A stretch of 64,000 nucleotides of DNA from Tachypleus tridentatus (taxonomy: Eukaryota > Arthropoda > Merostomata > Xiphosura > Limulidae). The position numbers and the translations under genes were made by a program. Below are positions 12,880 to 24,500 of this stretch, one piece after another. The number at the start of each line of letters is the position of its first letter. The stretch's first letter is position 1. Under the pieces are notes generated by a model that saw only the letters and a program-made list of their open reading frames with translations, ran no database searches and was not told the origin of the DNA. The stretch spans positions 186,001 to 250,000 of the forward strand of contig NC_134831.1 of NCBI RefSeq assembly GCF_004210375.1, written 5' to 3'.

Positions 12880-13937
12880 TTAGCACAGAACATCAACCTG
12901 CTCCCCAAGTGGTAGAAGAGAGGACACGAGGATGTTCAATGCTCTTGTACAGTTGACCCATAGCTGCTTGATGTGTGGTATAAAGGCCAGCTTATGGTCA
13001 AAGATAAGCCCCAAGAACTTTGTCACAGGGACCACAGGCAGCACAACTTCACCGATACGGAGTTTAGGATCAGGGTGAATACCTCGTTGGTGGGAAAAGT
13101 GCATGCAAACGGTTTTAGAGAGAGAGAAAGGTAAGGCAGTTTGCTGTGGTCCACTTCAGTAAACGGTTGAGGGCAGTCTCTAGCTGCCATTCAATATACC
13201 TCATGTTCGACGACTGACATGAGATGTGAAAGTTGGCAACATAGAGGCCGTTTGCAACAGTGAGAGGGAATTGATCAGTGACGGCATTAATTTTTATACT
13301 GAAAACTGTGACACTCAAAACACAGCCCTGAGGAACTCCAAGTTCCTGTAGAAAAGAACGGAAAAGTGTCGAAACCACACGAACTTGGAATCTCCTGTCC
13401 ATTAAAACATTTTTAATAAAAATGGGCAAATGGCAACGTAACCTATATATGGAGGTCTCGCAAAATATTATAGCTCTATGTTGTATCATAAACCTTCTCA
13501 ATGTCCAAGAATACTGATGCAAGATGTTGTTGTTTGAGAAAGAATTCTCTGATTGATGTTTCAAGTCGAATGAGGTGGTCCATGGTGAAGCACTGTCACC
13601 GGAACCCACACTGGGTGGGCGAGAGGAGGTTGTTTAATTCAAAGAACCAAACAAGACGAGCATTAACCATCCTCTTTAAGGTCTTACAGAGACAGCTCGT
13701 CAAAGCAATTGGACGGTAGTTTGAAGAAATCTTGGGATCCTTCCCAGGCTTAGAGAAAGGTAGGACAATAGCCTGGCACCAGGCATCAGGAAAAACATTC
13801 TCCTGCCAGATCCAGTTAAAAACAATCAGAAGAATGACAAGAGAAGCAGGAGGTAGATGGTGCAGCATGTCATAGTGCACATCATCTGGTCCAACAGATG
13901 TACTGCCAGACCAATGAATGGCCAGTTTGAGTTCCAC
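12880..13937 (-). pseudogene. LINE reverse transcriptase remnant, copy B
   Basis: Three minus-strand blocks. 13937-13596 holds SGSTSVGPDDVHYDM, the FSKPGKDP block and NYRPIALTSCLCKTL. 13609-13115 holds motif A as VFLDIEKVYDTT followed by a TAG where the family has Trp, then LGVPQGCVLS, then motif C. 13104-12880 holds the thumb-side ETKFLGLIFD-like block. Motif C reads LYVANFHIS where family members have a YVDDF-type box, so both catalytic aspartates are lost. The domain would normally copy the element's RNA at a nicked target site. This copy cannot. Confidence 0.85.
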
Positions 13938-14395
13938 CAGTGTAAAGGGACGATTATAGTCATAGAGACAATCAACTCAAAAGGAAAGAGGTGAGCAATC
14001 TGACCAAGTCTCGGTGGCTAAGAAGGCGGAGGAAGAAGCAGAAGTGCTAGATACCCGTACCCGGCAAAATCTTTCACCTAGAGTATTGGCGATGCTCCAG
14101 GTATCGGCTATTTCCTGGCCATCAGAGAGCAAGATCTTTCGAATCTTGTCCCATGACTTTGGAACTGGTGGTAGAAGATATGCCAGTTGTGAACTTACTC
14201 CAAGATTCCTTCTGGCTTTGATGTCTTACCAACCGAGCATGTGCACAGAGCTGCTAGAAAGCAATGTGGTTCGAGAGTGTGGGATATCTACAGAAAGTAT
14301 CTCAGGCCCGTTTTTGAATCTTCCATGCCAAGTGGCAGGCAGGTTTCCACCACGGACGAGGATATAGTGGAAAACATGTCGAGGTTTAAGGAATA

Positions 14396-15302
14396 CGAGG
14401 ACTGTTCAAAAAACACGCGGACTGTTTGAATTGCGCGGCTCCAGTTGGTTCCAGGGGAATCCGCTTGGTGTCGCTAGGTTCGCACAGATCAGCTGATTAC
14501 GACGCCATTTCTCGATTGCAGATATCTTCCTTTGTGTATTAGCTACGCGGTTTTAAGTGAAGTGCGATTTTTTCGTTTGGCGGATTTCAGAATAAATGAC
14601 CTGAAGGAGCAACGACTTGCTGTGAAATTTTGTGTTAAACTTGGAAAATCTGCAACTGAAACTTTTGCTATGCTTAACACGGCTTACGGTGATGTTGCTA
14701 TGAATCGTACGGCATGTTTCAAGTGGCATGAACGTTTTAAGGATGGTCGACAATCCATTGAAGATGATGAGCGTCCTGGACGTCCTTCCACGTCAACTGA
14801 CGACCCACACGTCGACAAAATCAACACCCTGGTGCGGGCAAATCGACGTTTGACTGTCAGGGAGCTTGCTAAAGAGTGTGGGATATCAGTTTGATCTTGT
14901 TACGAGATTTTGACCGAAAAATTGAAGATGCACCGCGTTGCTGCGAAATTCAGCCCTCAGAACACGTGAGTTTTTGGCCAAACACTCGATCACTGTTCTT
15001 CCCCACCCCCCCTACTCACCTGACCTTGCTCCTTGCGATTTTTTCTTGTTCCCCAAACTCAAAAGACCCTTGAAAGGAAGAAGATTTGAGACGATTCCCG
15101 AGATTAAGGCAAATGCGACGAAGGAACTGGAGGACATTACAAAAGAAGCGTACCAGGACTGTTTCAACAAGTAGAAACACCGTTGGGATAAGTGTGTGCG
15201 TTGGGGAGGAGAGTACGTTGAAGGGGTCCCAGACCAGTAACTTCTAAATAAAGTACATTTTGTTTTATGACGTCAGTCCGCGTATTTTTTGAACAAACCT
15301 CG
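14396..15302 (+). mobile_element. mariner element, internally deleted, 907 bp
   Basis: Terminal inverted repeats of about 31 bp begin CGAGGACTGTTCAAAAAA on the left and are matched on the right by the complement of TTTTTTGAACAAACCTCG with few differences. TA dinucleotides flank both ends (14394-14395 and 15303-15304), the usual mariner target duplication. Removing the element restores AGGAATA-CA, matching the uninterrupted site in LINE copy A near 709-716. Full-length mariners are about 1.3 kb, so roughly 400 bp is missing from the middle. It lies in LINE copy B in the opposite orientation, so it inserted after that LINE. Confidence 0.92.
14580..15240 (+). pseudogene. mariner transposase, deleted catalytic core
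   Basis: N-terminal helix-turn-helix region from about 14586: LKEQRLAVKFCVKLGKSATE, then NRTACFKWHERFKDGR, ERPGRPSTS and a second HTH, LTVRELAKECGIS, which ends at a TGA near 14892. After about 14950 the frame resumes with LRTREFLAKHSITVLPHPPY and SPDLAPCDFFLFPKLK, and runs to KHRWDKCVRWGGEYVEG. The third aspartate of the mariner DD34D triad is present in PCDFF. The stretches that carry the first and second aspartates are gone with the internal deletion. It cannot cut DNA but keeps termini that a related transposase might bind. Confidence 0.88.
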
Positions 15303-15569
15303 TACATGGAGCAGCTACTTGTATAATACAGTCAGTTACTGCTACCACACAGTCGTCTATTGATGGCAGGATCAAGATCTGCAAGAGCAGTGAAAGAGCG
15401 CCAGTTTCCCTGATACTTCTTCCAGTGGGGCAAAAGGTGACTGTATCAGCAGGTTTCAGAAATGTTTCCTGTAAGGAAAAACATACAGATGGTAGGAAGC
15501 AATCAGTGTTTTGATGCCATCCAAATTAGAACGTAAACCTTGACAGTTTCCATTGTATCAAGGTGGCCA

Positions 15570-16993
15570 TTTTTATTTATGTGTAGACAAACTGGATGGA
15601 AAACCCTTCTGTTTACGACCACGTCTTTTTTCCTTACTTTCCTCTATCGACCTCCACGGATCCTGCTCTGGTAGGGTTGGGCAGATCTTTGGTGTTGGAA
15701 GGGGATTCAAGTGACTGAGGACGTGAACGAATGATTGTTTTGCATCTTGGGGTGGGAGAAGATGTATCCAAGGAAATGCCTGTACCTGGAACCAAAAGAA
15801 GTGAATCTTGGGTTTGTTGGAATATAAGTACGGGACAGAGATGGGTGTTGAAGTTGATTCACCAACCTTTTTAACCATGGAAGTCAAAAGACTTTTTTTT
15901 TTTTTTTTTAGAACTATTCTTTTGGAGGCACAGAAAGATCTGTTTGTACCGATGCAATGAGGGTCCATTTCACACTCATAGGCATCATGGTCCTTGCCAC
16001 TGCAACGAGCACATAAAAAAACCATAATGTGATGTCTTTGACTGACCGAGCTGCAGACACTGAAAACATCAGAGAGGGTTTGGAATGTATGGCCGTACCC
16101 CGCAATTAAGATAACCTGCCTTGATGGTGGCAGGTGGATGCAGTGATGTAAATGTGAGAATGAGGACACTGGTCAGCATCATAATTCCATCTTTGCAAGT
16201 GGAGATACGCCTCACTGCAGGTTTCTCCACTCAAGGAGTTTCAGGGAGAATCTCCGACTCTGGGATGTTCTTTAAATCCCTCTCAACAATAACTCCTCCT
16301 GGTGAATTCAAAGTAGCATGAGGTGTAACCTCAACAGGTATATCCTCAATCACATTTGAATGCAAGAGGAATTCAGTGTGTTGAGAGGTGGATGTTTCCA
16401 CCAACATGTCACCAGATCGAAGCTTCTTTACTGACTCTGGAAAGCTAGCAATCCCTCCAGTCCCTTCTGAATAAAAAAGGGAGACATTTGCCCTAAAGGT
16501 TTGTCTGAAAGAGAATGTAGGATGAGTTACAACAGATGGTACAGATGTTAAAGATTGTTACTCAGAATATTCAAGACGTGGCGGTTTACCTATGGACTGT
16601 TTTTCACTATTTTATTTAAGTTTTTATTTGGAGGATCCATAATAAAAAAGGGAAATTTTGGTGCCCACTGACCCCATCCACCATGGAGCCCTACGATGGG
16701 ACGCATTACAATGTCAAACAATGACACTGCTGCAACGCCAGGGTTTCATTAGCACTATATTCAAACACAAGCATCAGATACAACGTCCACAACACCTGTT
16801 GAGAACTTCCAACACTAGTACTTGGTTAACCCTAGCCCAAGTGAACCAGTCAATTAACCCAAGGTGGGCCACCCCAAGGCCGCCCGTCTGCAATAATTCA
16901 AGGCAAAAGTGGTGTGTTAGGGTTGGACCCCTCAACCACAAAGATCATCTCCTTCCCTTCAATGGTCACCACGCACGGGAAACCCGTGGGTAG
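15570..16993 (-). pseudogene. LINE ORF1 (gag-like) remnant, copy B
   Basis: Counterpart of the copy A gag. From right to left there is the 5' region (16993-16658), the TLNS-GGVIV block (near 16310), the basic domain (16200-16090) and a zinc knuckle, CSGKDHDAYECEMDPHC (about 16010-15950). After the knuckle a stretch present in copy A (second Cys cluster and KEVQHLK) is deleted. The C-terminal part runs on to a Lys/Arg-rich end near 15573. A poly-T run at 15894-15909 sits in this part. Frames are broken. Confidence 0.7.
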
Positions 16994-17085
16994 ATGTTTA
17001 GATCCAAGAGAAGGTAAACTGAAAGACCAGAACCTTCGCTGGGAGGTCCGCTCACCACGTACAGAAATCCACACCGAGGGGTCCT

Positions 17086-17782
17086 TCAAATGACTGATGT
17101 GTTTTGAAAACGAAATGCAATTGTAGAATTAATGTTTCACGAGTAATGAATACAAACAATGTTCGTGTTTTTGTCCTAAATTGCCAGTGATAATTAATTA
17201 AAAGTACACAGATTGTTTGTACATTCCATATAATTAAAAAGGAAAGTGGGTAAATCCCATCAGTACCCCTAGTGACTGATCTATATTTAGGAAGCAGTGA
17301 AGCTATGGAGTTTATTTATTTTAAAGGAAAAAATACTTCTTCGTACATTCCGAATGTCAATTATTTTATTAAAATAATTTCAGGGATAAATGGTAAACTG
17401 CAGTGTTATGTTGTGTTGTTCTTTGGTTCATAATTGTCAATTTTGTTTGAGAATCGAACTTTGTATTCTGGAGGATCTAAGGAAATTTTTTGACAAGTGT
17501 GTTGGTGTGAATGAGAAAATGCTTTATAAGGCTTGTTGATTTTTTTTTCATCTAGTAATCAATTGAATAAAACCTTGAAGACGTGTCAATAAAGTTTTCA
17601 CAATGTATTGATATTTGTTTGGATTAATTGGCTAAATTTTCTGGGGGAGAATGTAGAAAACTGTCTAAATGTTTCTCGTGTGTTTTTTTTTCGTGGAATT
17701 TGGCTGTGAACTGGGTGTTGGATCTGATGTTGCCAAGAGTAACAAAATATAACCACTTGTTATTTTCGTCTTAGAAAGTGAA
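17086..17782. other. Unique AT-rich sequence
   Basis: No gene seen. It contains 17228-17292, an inverted relative of 4145-4217, which reads CTAAATATAGATCAGTCACT on the minus strand. Confidence 0.4.
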
Positions 17783-18027
17783 TTTGTTTGTATGGAAGTT
17801 ACACAAGGGCTATCTGCGCTAGCCGTCCATAATTTAGCAGTGATACTAAAGAGAAGGCAGCTAGTCATCATCAGCAACCGCGAACTTTTGAGATAGTCTT
17901 TTACCACCGAATAGTGGGATTAAACGTACTTTATAACGTCTCCGCGGTTGAAATGGCGAGCATGTTTGGTGTGATGACGATTCGAACCCGCGACCTTCAT
18001 ATCGCGAGTCGAGCGTACTAACCATAA
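17783..18027 (-). mobile_element. tRNA-derived SINE, family 1, minus strand
   Basis: Diverged copy. The body block ACAAGGGCTATCTGCGCTAG is at the left, the central CGAATAGTGGGATT block is conserved, and the tRNA head is at the right with B box complement GATTCGAACC and CGCGACC. The distal part of the head is degraded. Confidence 0.85.
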
Positions 18028-19170
18028 AGTGCATTTAACGTTAGGGCGAATGGAGTTTTATGTTTAAAGAAAGCGAGTACGTGTTCGATAGAAAAAAAAG
18101 CACATCTTTATAAAAAGATAGAAATGAATGTAACTCCTATAGCCGAGCATTTTCGAAAGGTGGACTTTTCTTCTTGAGGAGCAAACTGGGAAATGTGGCA
18201 TAATAGAATCAGTAACATATATAAAGCGAGTTTAAAGACATCATAAAGGTCATCCAGTTTTCTAGGAAATGTCTATTTCTCTGTGTACTGTTAATAAACG
18301 TATCATTTCCGGTACAATGTAGCCGAAGGCAAGGAGTTAGGTGAAAAGTTGTTTGGGGTATTTTACTTTAGAAATGGCTAAATATATGCATGTTTAAAAC
18401 TATACTTAGGTGTTTAAGTAAAATAAAGGTGCCACCTGGAGACTGATTGAAAAAGATGTGCTACACTAAACAGTTTATATAAATAGGTATGAAAAATTAT
18501 CTTTATAGTAGTTTTTAAAAAATCCAGCTTTCATATCCCATGCAAAAATAAGCGAAGAATAGTTATTTTTATTTTTCTGACAGATATGAAACCAATAACC
18601 AGATATCACTGATTCCTGGATCTATATTAATTACGAAAGGTTGAACACTGTTTAGATTAACAATCTAATAAGCTTATTTTATTTCTCTATCTGCTTGAGT
18701 TTTGAATCCTGTTTCAACGCCAGTGAGAGTAACATCGATAATGTAGTTACATGTTGATTGAAGTGTTGAGCGACAGGGAGATCTTTTTCGGTGTTAACAG
18801 AAAATTCATGGTTGTTGAAACGTTCTCTTGGAGTTGTTTATGTATGATTGCATTTTTTAACTGTGTAAAGTAGATGGTTTTTTTGTTGTTGTTTCACGAC
18901 TGATTTATTTGGATATTTTAATTATTTTTTTTTAAATTGTGCTTGTCCGAAAACGAGTCAGTGGGTTTTACAAGCTTATGGGATTGACAACGGGCTTTAT
19001 TACATGGAAGACAACCATTTTTTTTTTGGTGGAATATAATTCCTTTTGTGTGAACATGGATATAATTTAAGAGTTCTGCGGAAGGAAACAGGAACTTCAG
19101 GAAATACCTGTTTAGACGATCGTTGAGCTACAGCTACAGGAAATAAAATTTTATAAAGTAAATTATTAAC

Positions 19171-19412
19171 GTAAAGCTAGACGAGGGCTATCTGCGCTAG
19201 CCGTTCCTAACTTAACAGTGCAAGACTAGACAGCTACTCAACACTATCAACTGCCGATTTTTCGTCCTCTTTTTTGACCAACGAATAATGGAGTTGACCG
19301 TCACGTTATAACGAACCCTCCGGCTAAAAGGTGAGCATATTTAGGGGAACGAAGATTCTAACCCGCGACCCTCATATTACGAGTCAAGCGCCCTTATCAC
19401 TTGGCCATAGGG
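19171..19412 (-). mobile_element. tRNA-derived SINE, family 1, minus strand
   Basis: Old copy with several substitutions and a short deletion in the body. It begins AGCTAGACGAGGGCTATCTG, carries GACCAACGAATAATGGAGTT and ends in the head remnant CCCGCGACCCTCATATTACG and ACTTGGCCAT. Confidence 0.85.
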
Positions 19413-19481
19413 TAAATTGAATATCAGGGTGAATGGAGTTTACGTATTTAAAGAAAGTGTGTATATGTTTGGTACACATGT

Positions 19482-19602
19482 ATTTGGTTTGGTCTGAATT
19501 TCGCGCATAACTAAACGAGGGCTATATACGCAAGCTGTCCCTAATTTAGCAGTAAAAAACAAGAGGGAAACAGCTAGTCATCACCACCCACCGCCAACTC
19601 TT
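19482..19602 (-). mobile_element. tRNA-derived SINE, family 1, fragment
   Basis: Only the 3' half of the SINE is present: tail, GAATTTCGCGC, GAGGGCTAT, CTGTCCCTAATTTAGCAGT, and the block ending ACCCACCGCCAACTCTT. Sequence then departs abruptly, so the tRNA head is missing (5' truncation). Confidence 0.85.
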
Positions 19603-20201
19603 CTGTTCAATAAAAGAGAAACCAGTAACAGCATCGTAATACATCTGTATCAGTATAGGGTAGGATAAAGTATGGACTGTGTTTCGGTCTTGGTCAAAAG
19701 TACGTTGGCAACAACTAGTTATACAGGACTGCCCATGTTTCAACCATCTATTTCAAGAAAATTCTGTATTGAAAATAGTAAAAAGTTTATTTCGTTATCC
19801 ATTCCAGCCGATTCCAAACTTTATTTGAATTATAAAACTATTCAAAATACCCTCAATATTCACCCGTCAGGCTAGAGTGTTATTTGCATGTTTACAAAAT
19901 CCACAGAAGAAAACTTATTAGCCCAAGTATTGCGTGTACGTGTGTACGCAACACGACGTGCAGAAATTACAGCTTTACATTAGTATTTGGGCCAGTAAAT
20001 ACAAAAATAAAAAACTCACTTAACACCCACATTAACTAAATAGAGGTATTATATTTCGTACGGACAACTGAAAAATACAACATTACTATTACCATTCTAT
20101 AGCGAAGTAGTCATTATATTATTACTCGATGTTTCAACATTACAAGAATTGCGTATGACAAGTTTAGCCAATATAAATAAGCTGTTAATTAAACGTTACA
20201 T

Positions 20202-20458
20202 GGTTTGGTTTGGTTTTTGGAATTTCGCACAAAGCTACTCGAGGGCTATCTGTGCTAGCCGTCCCTAATTTAGCAGTGTAAGACTAGAGGGAAGGCAGCT
20301 AGTCATCACCACCCACCGCCAACTCTTGGGCTACTCTTTTACCAACGAATAGTGGGATTGACCGTAACATTATAACGCCCCCACGGCTGGGAGGGTGAGC
20401 ATGTTTGGCGCGACTCGGGCGCGAACCCGCGACCCTCGGATTACGAAGCGTACGCCTT
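20202..20458 (-). mobile_element. tRNA-derived SINE, family 1, with 10-bp target duplication
   Basis: Well preserved copy, from the tail (GTTTGGTTTGG) through GAATTTCGCACAAAGCTAC and the full body to the B box complement GCGAACCCGCGACC and an abbreviated head. AACGTTACAT flanks it on both sides (20192-20201 and 20459-20468), a target-site duplication. The high similarity to the copies at 50173, 58018 and 63279 suggests recent activity. Confidence 0.93.
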
Positions 20459-20468
20459 AACGTTACAT

Positions 20469-21536
20469 AAACTACGTACAATGAAGTGATGTATCTGACA
20501 CTTTACAAGAATCACGTCGTTTTTATCTGACTTCACATCAAAGTAAGCTATTCGAACGAAACTAAAAACAATCTGGCAATAATATGGTTAATTAATTGTA
20601 CGTTTTGTACGTTATTTCTTAACAAAGATTAAAATGCACTATTTCATAAGGTTGCCGTAAACATGTTTTTTTAGAAGCAACTCTTTATTTCAAGAAACTT
20701 GCTTAATGAATAATAGGGGTTTTGTTTATTTTTATCTTTTGTATAATATATAACGTCACTAAAAATCGTGTGCTTTTCTATTTAACGTACGCTCTCTTAA
20801 AACTGTAATAACCGGTTATATGAACATCTTTCACCTGGCAACAACCTCGAAAACCAGGCCATGTCTATTGGGAGTTTGTTCCAAGCCTATAACGTAGGTA
20901 GATGTTAAGAAAGTTAAATTTTAGTCCACCAATTCCACCCAAACCATATTTATCGTAAGGATCGCACACCGCGCGTTATAAACTATGTATATTAAAAAAT
21001 TGTTAAGTCAAGCTAATGGAGTGTGTTATTCGAAGAAGGAACTTCCAGTTGGTAGCGTCAGTTGGGACACGCTGGTCAGCTGCACCTGTCACGAGGAAGA
21101 AAAGAGTAGGAAACGTTGGACCTGGTCCAAAGTAACACGGTTACAAATTTCCTAGAAACACGTGCTTAGCGAGATAAATTTTGAGACTGGATATCAAGAT
21201 ATGATCTTCAATGATAACTAAACTACCTACAACAGTCTTGTTTAAGAACCAAGTAAGAGACAGACACAATATTTATCAAAACCATTTTGACACATGAATT
21301 GGAACCTGTTTAGACAAGATGGCAAAACCTACTTGTAAAAGCGGCTAGAATTAACAGAAGCTTAAGTAAATAAAACAGTCACCTTGATTGCACTACTACC
21401 ACGTTGCTCAAACTCCCATAAAAGGTTCACAAAACTTGTATGATTGACAAACTTCGCAGCGTAGAAGAAAAACTACCACAAGTTATCCACGTAGGCAGAA
21501 GCACAAGTCTTCTATTCGAATAAACTATTCATTCAC
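20469..21536. other. Unique sequence before the minisatellite
   Basis: No recognised gene. 20820-21150 is somewhat richer in GC than its surroundings and could hold an untranslated exon, but I see no supporting frame or splice pair. Confidence 0.35.
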
Positions 21537-24500
21537 ATGGAGGGTTACAAAGTTGGGAACAAATAAATTGTCCTTTGTAACATGCATGCATGCAGGGATA
21601 AAAAGTTGGGAACGAATAAACTGTCCTTTGTAACATGCATGCATGCAGGGATAAAAAGTTGGGAACGAATAAACTGTCCTTTGTAACATGCATGCATGCA
21701 GGATTACAAAGGTGGGAACGAATAAACTGTCCTTTGTAACATGCATGCATGCAGGATTACAAAGGTGGGAAAGAATAAACTGTCCTTTGTAACAAACACA
21801 CACATGCAGGATTACAAAGGTGGGAATGAATAAACTGTCCTTTGTAACACACACACATGCAGAATTACAAAGTTGAGAATAATAAACTGTCCTTTGTAGC
21901 ACGCACACACATGCAGGGTTACAAAGTTAGGAACAAATAAACTGTCCTTTGCAACATGCACACACATGCATGGTTACAAAGTTAGGAACAAATAAACTGT
22001 CCTTTGCAACATGCATGCATGCAGGGATAAAAAGTTGGGAACGAATAAACTGTCCTTTGTAACACACACACATGCAGGGTTACAAAGTTAGGAATGAATA
22101 AACTGTCCTTTGTAACACACACACAAAATATTACAAAAACATGAGAATAAATACCCTCCTTTGTAACATGCATGCATGCAGGGATAAAAAGTTGGGAACG
22201 AATAACTGTCCTTTGTAACATGCATGCATCCAGGATTACAAAGGTGGGAATGAATAAACTGTCCTTTGTAACAAACACACACATGCAGAATTACAAAGGT
22301 GGGAATGAATAAACTGTCCTTTGTAACACACACACACACACATGCAGAATTACAAAGGTGGGAATGAATAAACTGTCCTTTGTAACACACACACACACAC
22401 ACACACACATGCAGGGTTTACAAAGTTGGGAATAAATAAACTGTCCTTTGTAACACACACACGAAAGATTACAAAAACATTAGAATAAATAAACTCTCCT
22501 TTGTAACACACACACACGAAAGATTACAAAAACATTAGAATAAATAAACTCTCCTTTGTAACACACACACATGCAGGATTACAAAGTTGGGAATAAGTAA
22601 ATTGTCCTTTGTAACATGCATGCATGCAGGGATAAAAAGTTGGGAATAAATAAACTGTCCTTTGTAACACACACACATGCAGAATTACAAAGGTGGGAAT
22701 AAATAAACTGTCCTTTGTAACACACACACACACACACACATGCAGGGTTTACAAAGGTGGGAATAAATAAACTGTCCTTTGTAACACACACACGAAATAT
22801 TACAAATACATGAGAATAAATAAACTCTTCTTTGTAACATGCATGCATGCAGGGATAAAAAGTTGGGAACGAATAAACTGTCCTTTGTAACATGCATGCA
22901 TGCAGGATTACAAAGGTGGGAACGAATAAACTGTCCTTTGTAACATGCATGCATGCAGGATTACAAAGGTGGGAAAGAATAAACTGTCCTTTGTAACATG
23001 CATGCATGCAGGATTACAAAGGTGGGAAAGAATAAACTGTCCTTTGTAACAAACACACACATGCAGGGTTTACAAAGGTGGGAATAAATAAACTGTCCTT
23101 TGTAACACACACACGAAATATTACAAATACATGAGAATAAATAAACTCTTCTTTGTAACATGCATGCATGCAGGGATAAAAAGTTGGGAACGAATAAACT
23201 GTCCTTTGTAACATGCATGCATGCAGGATTACAAAGGTGGGAATGAATAAACTGTCCTTTGTAACAAACACACACATGCAGAATTACAAAGGTGGGAATG
23301 AATAAACTGTCCTTTGTAACAAACACACACATGCAGAATTACAAAGGTGGGAATGAATAAACTGTCCTTTGTAACAAACACACACATGCAGAATTACAAA
23401 GGTGGGAATGAATAAACTGTCCTTTGTAACACACACACACACACATGCAGGGTTTACAAAGTTGGGAATAAATAAACTGTCCTTTGTAACACACACACGA
23501 AAGATTACAAAAACATTAGAATAAATAAACTCTCCTTTGTAACACACACACATGCAGGATTACAAAGGTGGGAATAAATAAACTGTCCTTTGTAACATGC
23601 ATGCATGCAGGGATAAAAAGTTGGGAATAAATAAACTGTCCTTTGTAACATGCATGCATGCAGGGATAAAAAGTTGGGAATAAATAAACTGTCCTTTGTA
23701 ACACACACACATGCAGAATTACAAAGGTGGGAATAAATAAACTGTCCTTTGTAACACACACACACATGCAGGGTTTACAAAGGTGGGAATAAATAAACTG
23801 TCCTTTGTAACACACACACGAAATATTACAAATACATGAGAATAAATAAACTCTTCTTTGTAACATGCATGCATGCAGGGATAAAAAGTTGGGAACGAAT
23901 AAACTGTCCTTTGTAACATGCATGCATGCAGGATTACAAAGGTGGGAATGAAACTGTCCTTTGTAACATGCATGCATGCAGGATTACAAAGGTGGGAACG
24001 AAACCTTTGTAACATGCATGCATGCAGGATTACAAAGGTGGGAAAAATAAACTGTCCTTTGTAACATGCATGCATGCAGGATTACAAAGGTGGGAAGAAT
24101 AAACTGTCCTTTGTAACATGCATGCATGCAGGATTACAAAGGTGGGAAAAATAAACTGTCCTTTGTAACATGCATGCATGCAGGATTACAAAGGTGGGAA
24201 AGAATAAACTGTCCTTTGTAACATGCATGCATGCAGGATTACAAAGGTGGGAAAGAATAAACTGTCCTTTGTAACATGCATGCATGCAGGATTACAAAGG
24301 TGGGAAAGAATAAACTGTCCTTTGTAACATGCATGCATGCAGGATTACAAAGGTGGGAAAGAATAAACTGTCCTTTGTAACATGCATGCATGCAGGATTA
24401 CAAAGGTGGGAAAGAATAAACTGTCCTTTGTAACAAACACACACATGCAGAGTTACAAAGGTGGGAATGAATAAACTGTCCTTTGTAACAAACACACACA

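Larger units (their letters stand above)
11258..17085 (-). mobile_element. I/Jockey-superfamily LINE, copy B, with mariner insertion
   Basis: Second copy of the element seen at the left edge, same orientation. Its 3' end lies near 11258, where the minus strand ends in ATCAACCAACCAACC, a simple-sequence tail of the kind seen in I and R1-type elements. In minus-strand order it keeps gag (about 16993-15570), a short linker, a mariner inserted at 14396-15302, RT (13937-12880), RNase H (12695-11930) and a 3' UTR. The endonuclease is missing: sequence equivalent to copy A 864-1388 is absent at the junction near 15430. Many stops and frameshifts show it is dead. Including the mariner it spans about 5.8 kb. 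Confidence 0.85.
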
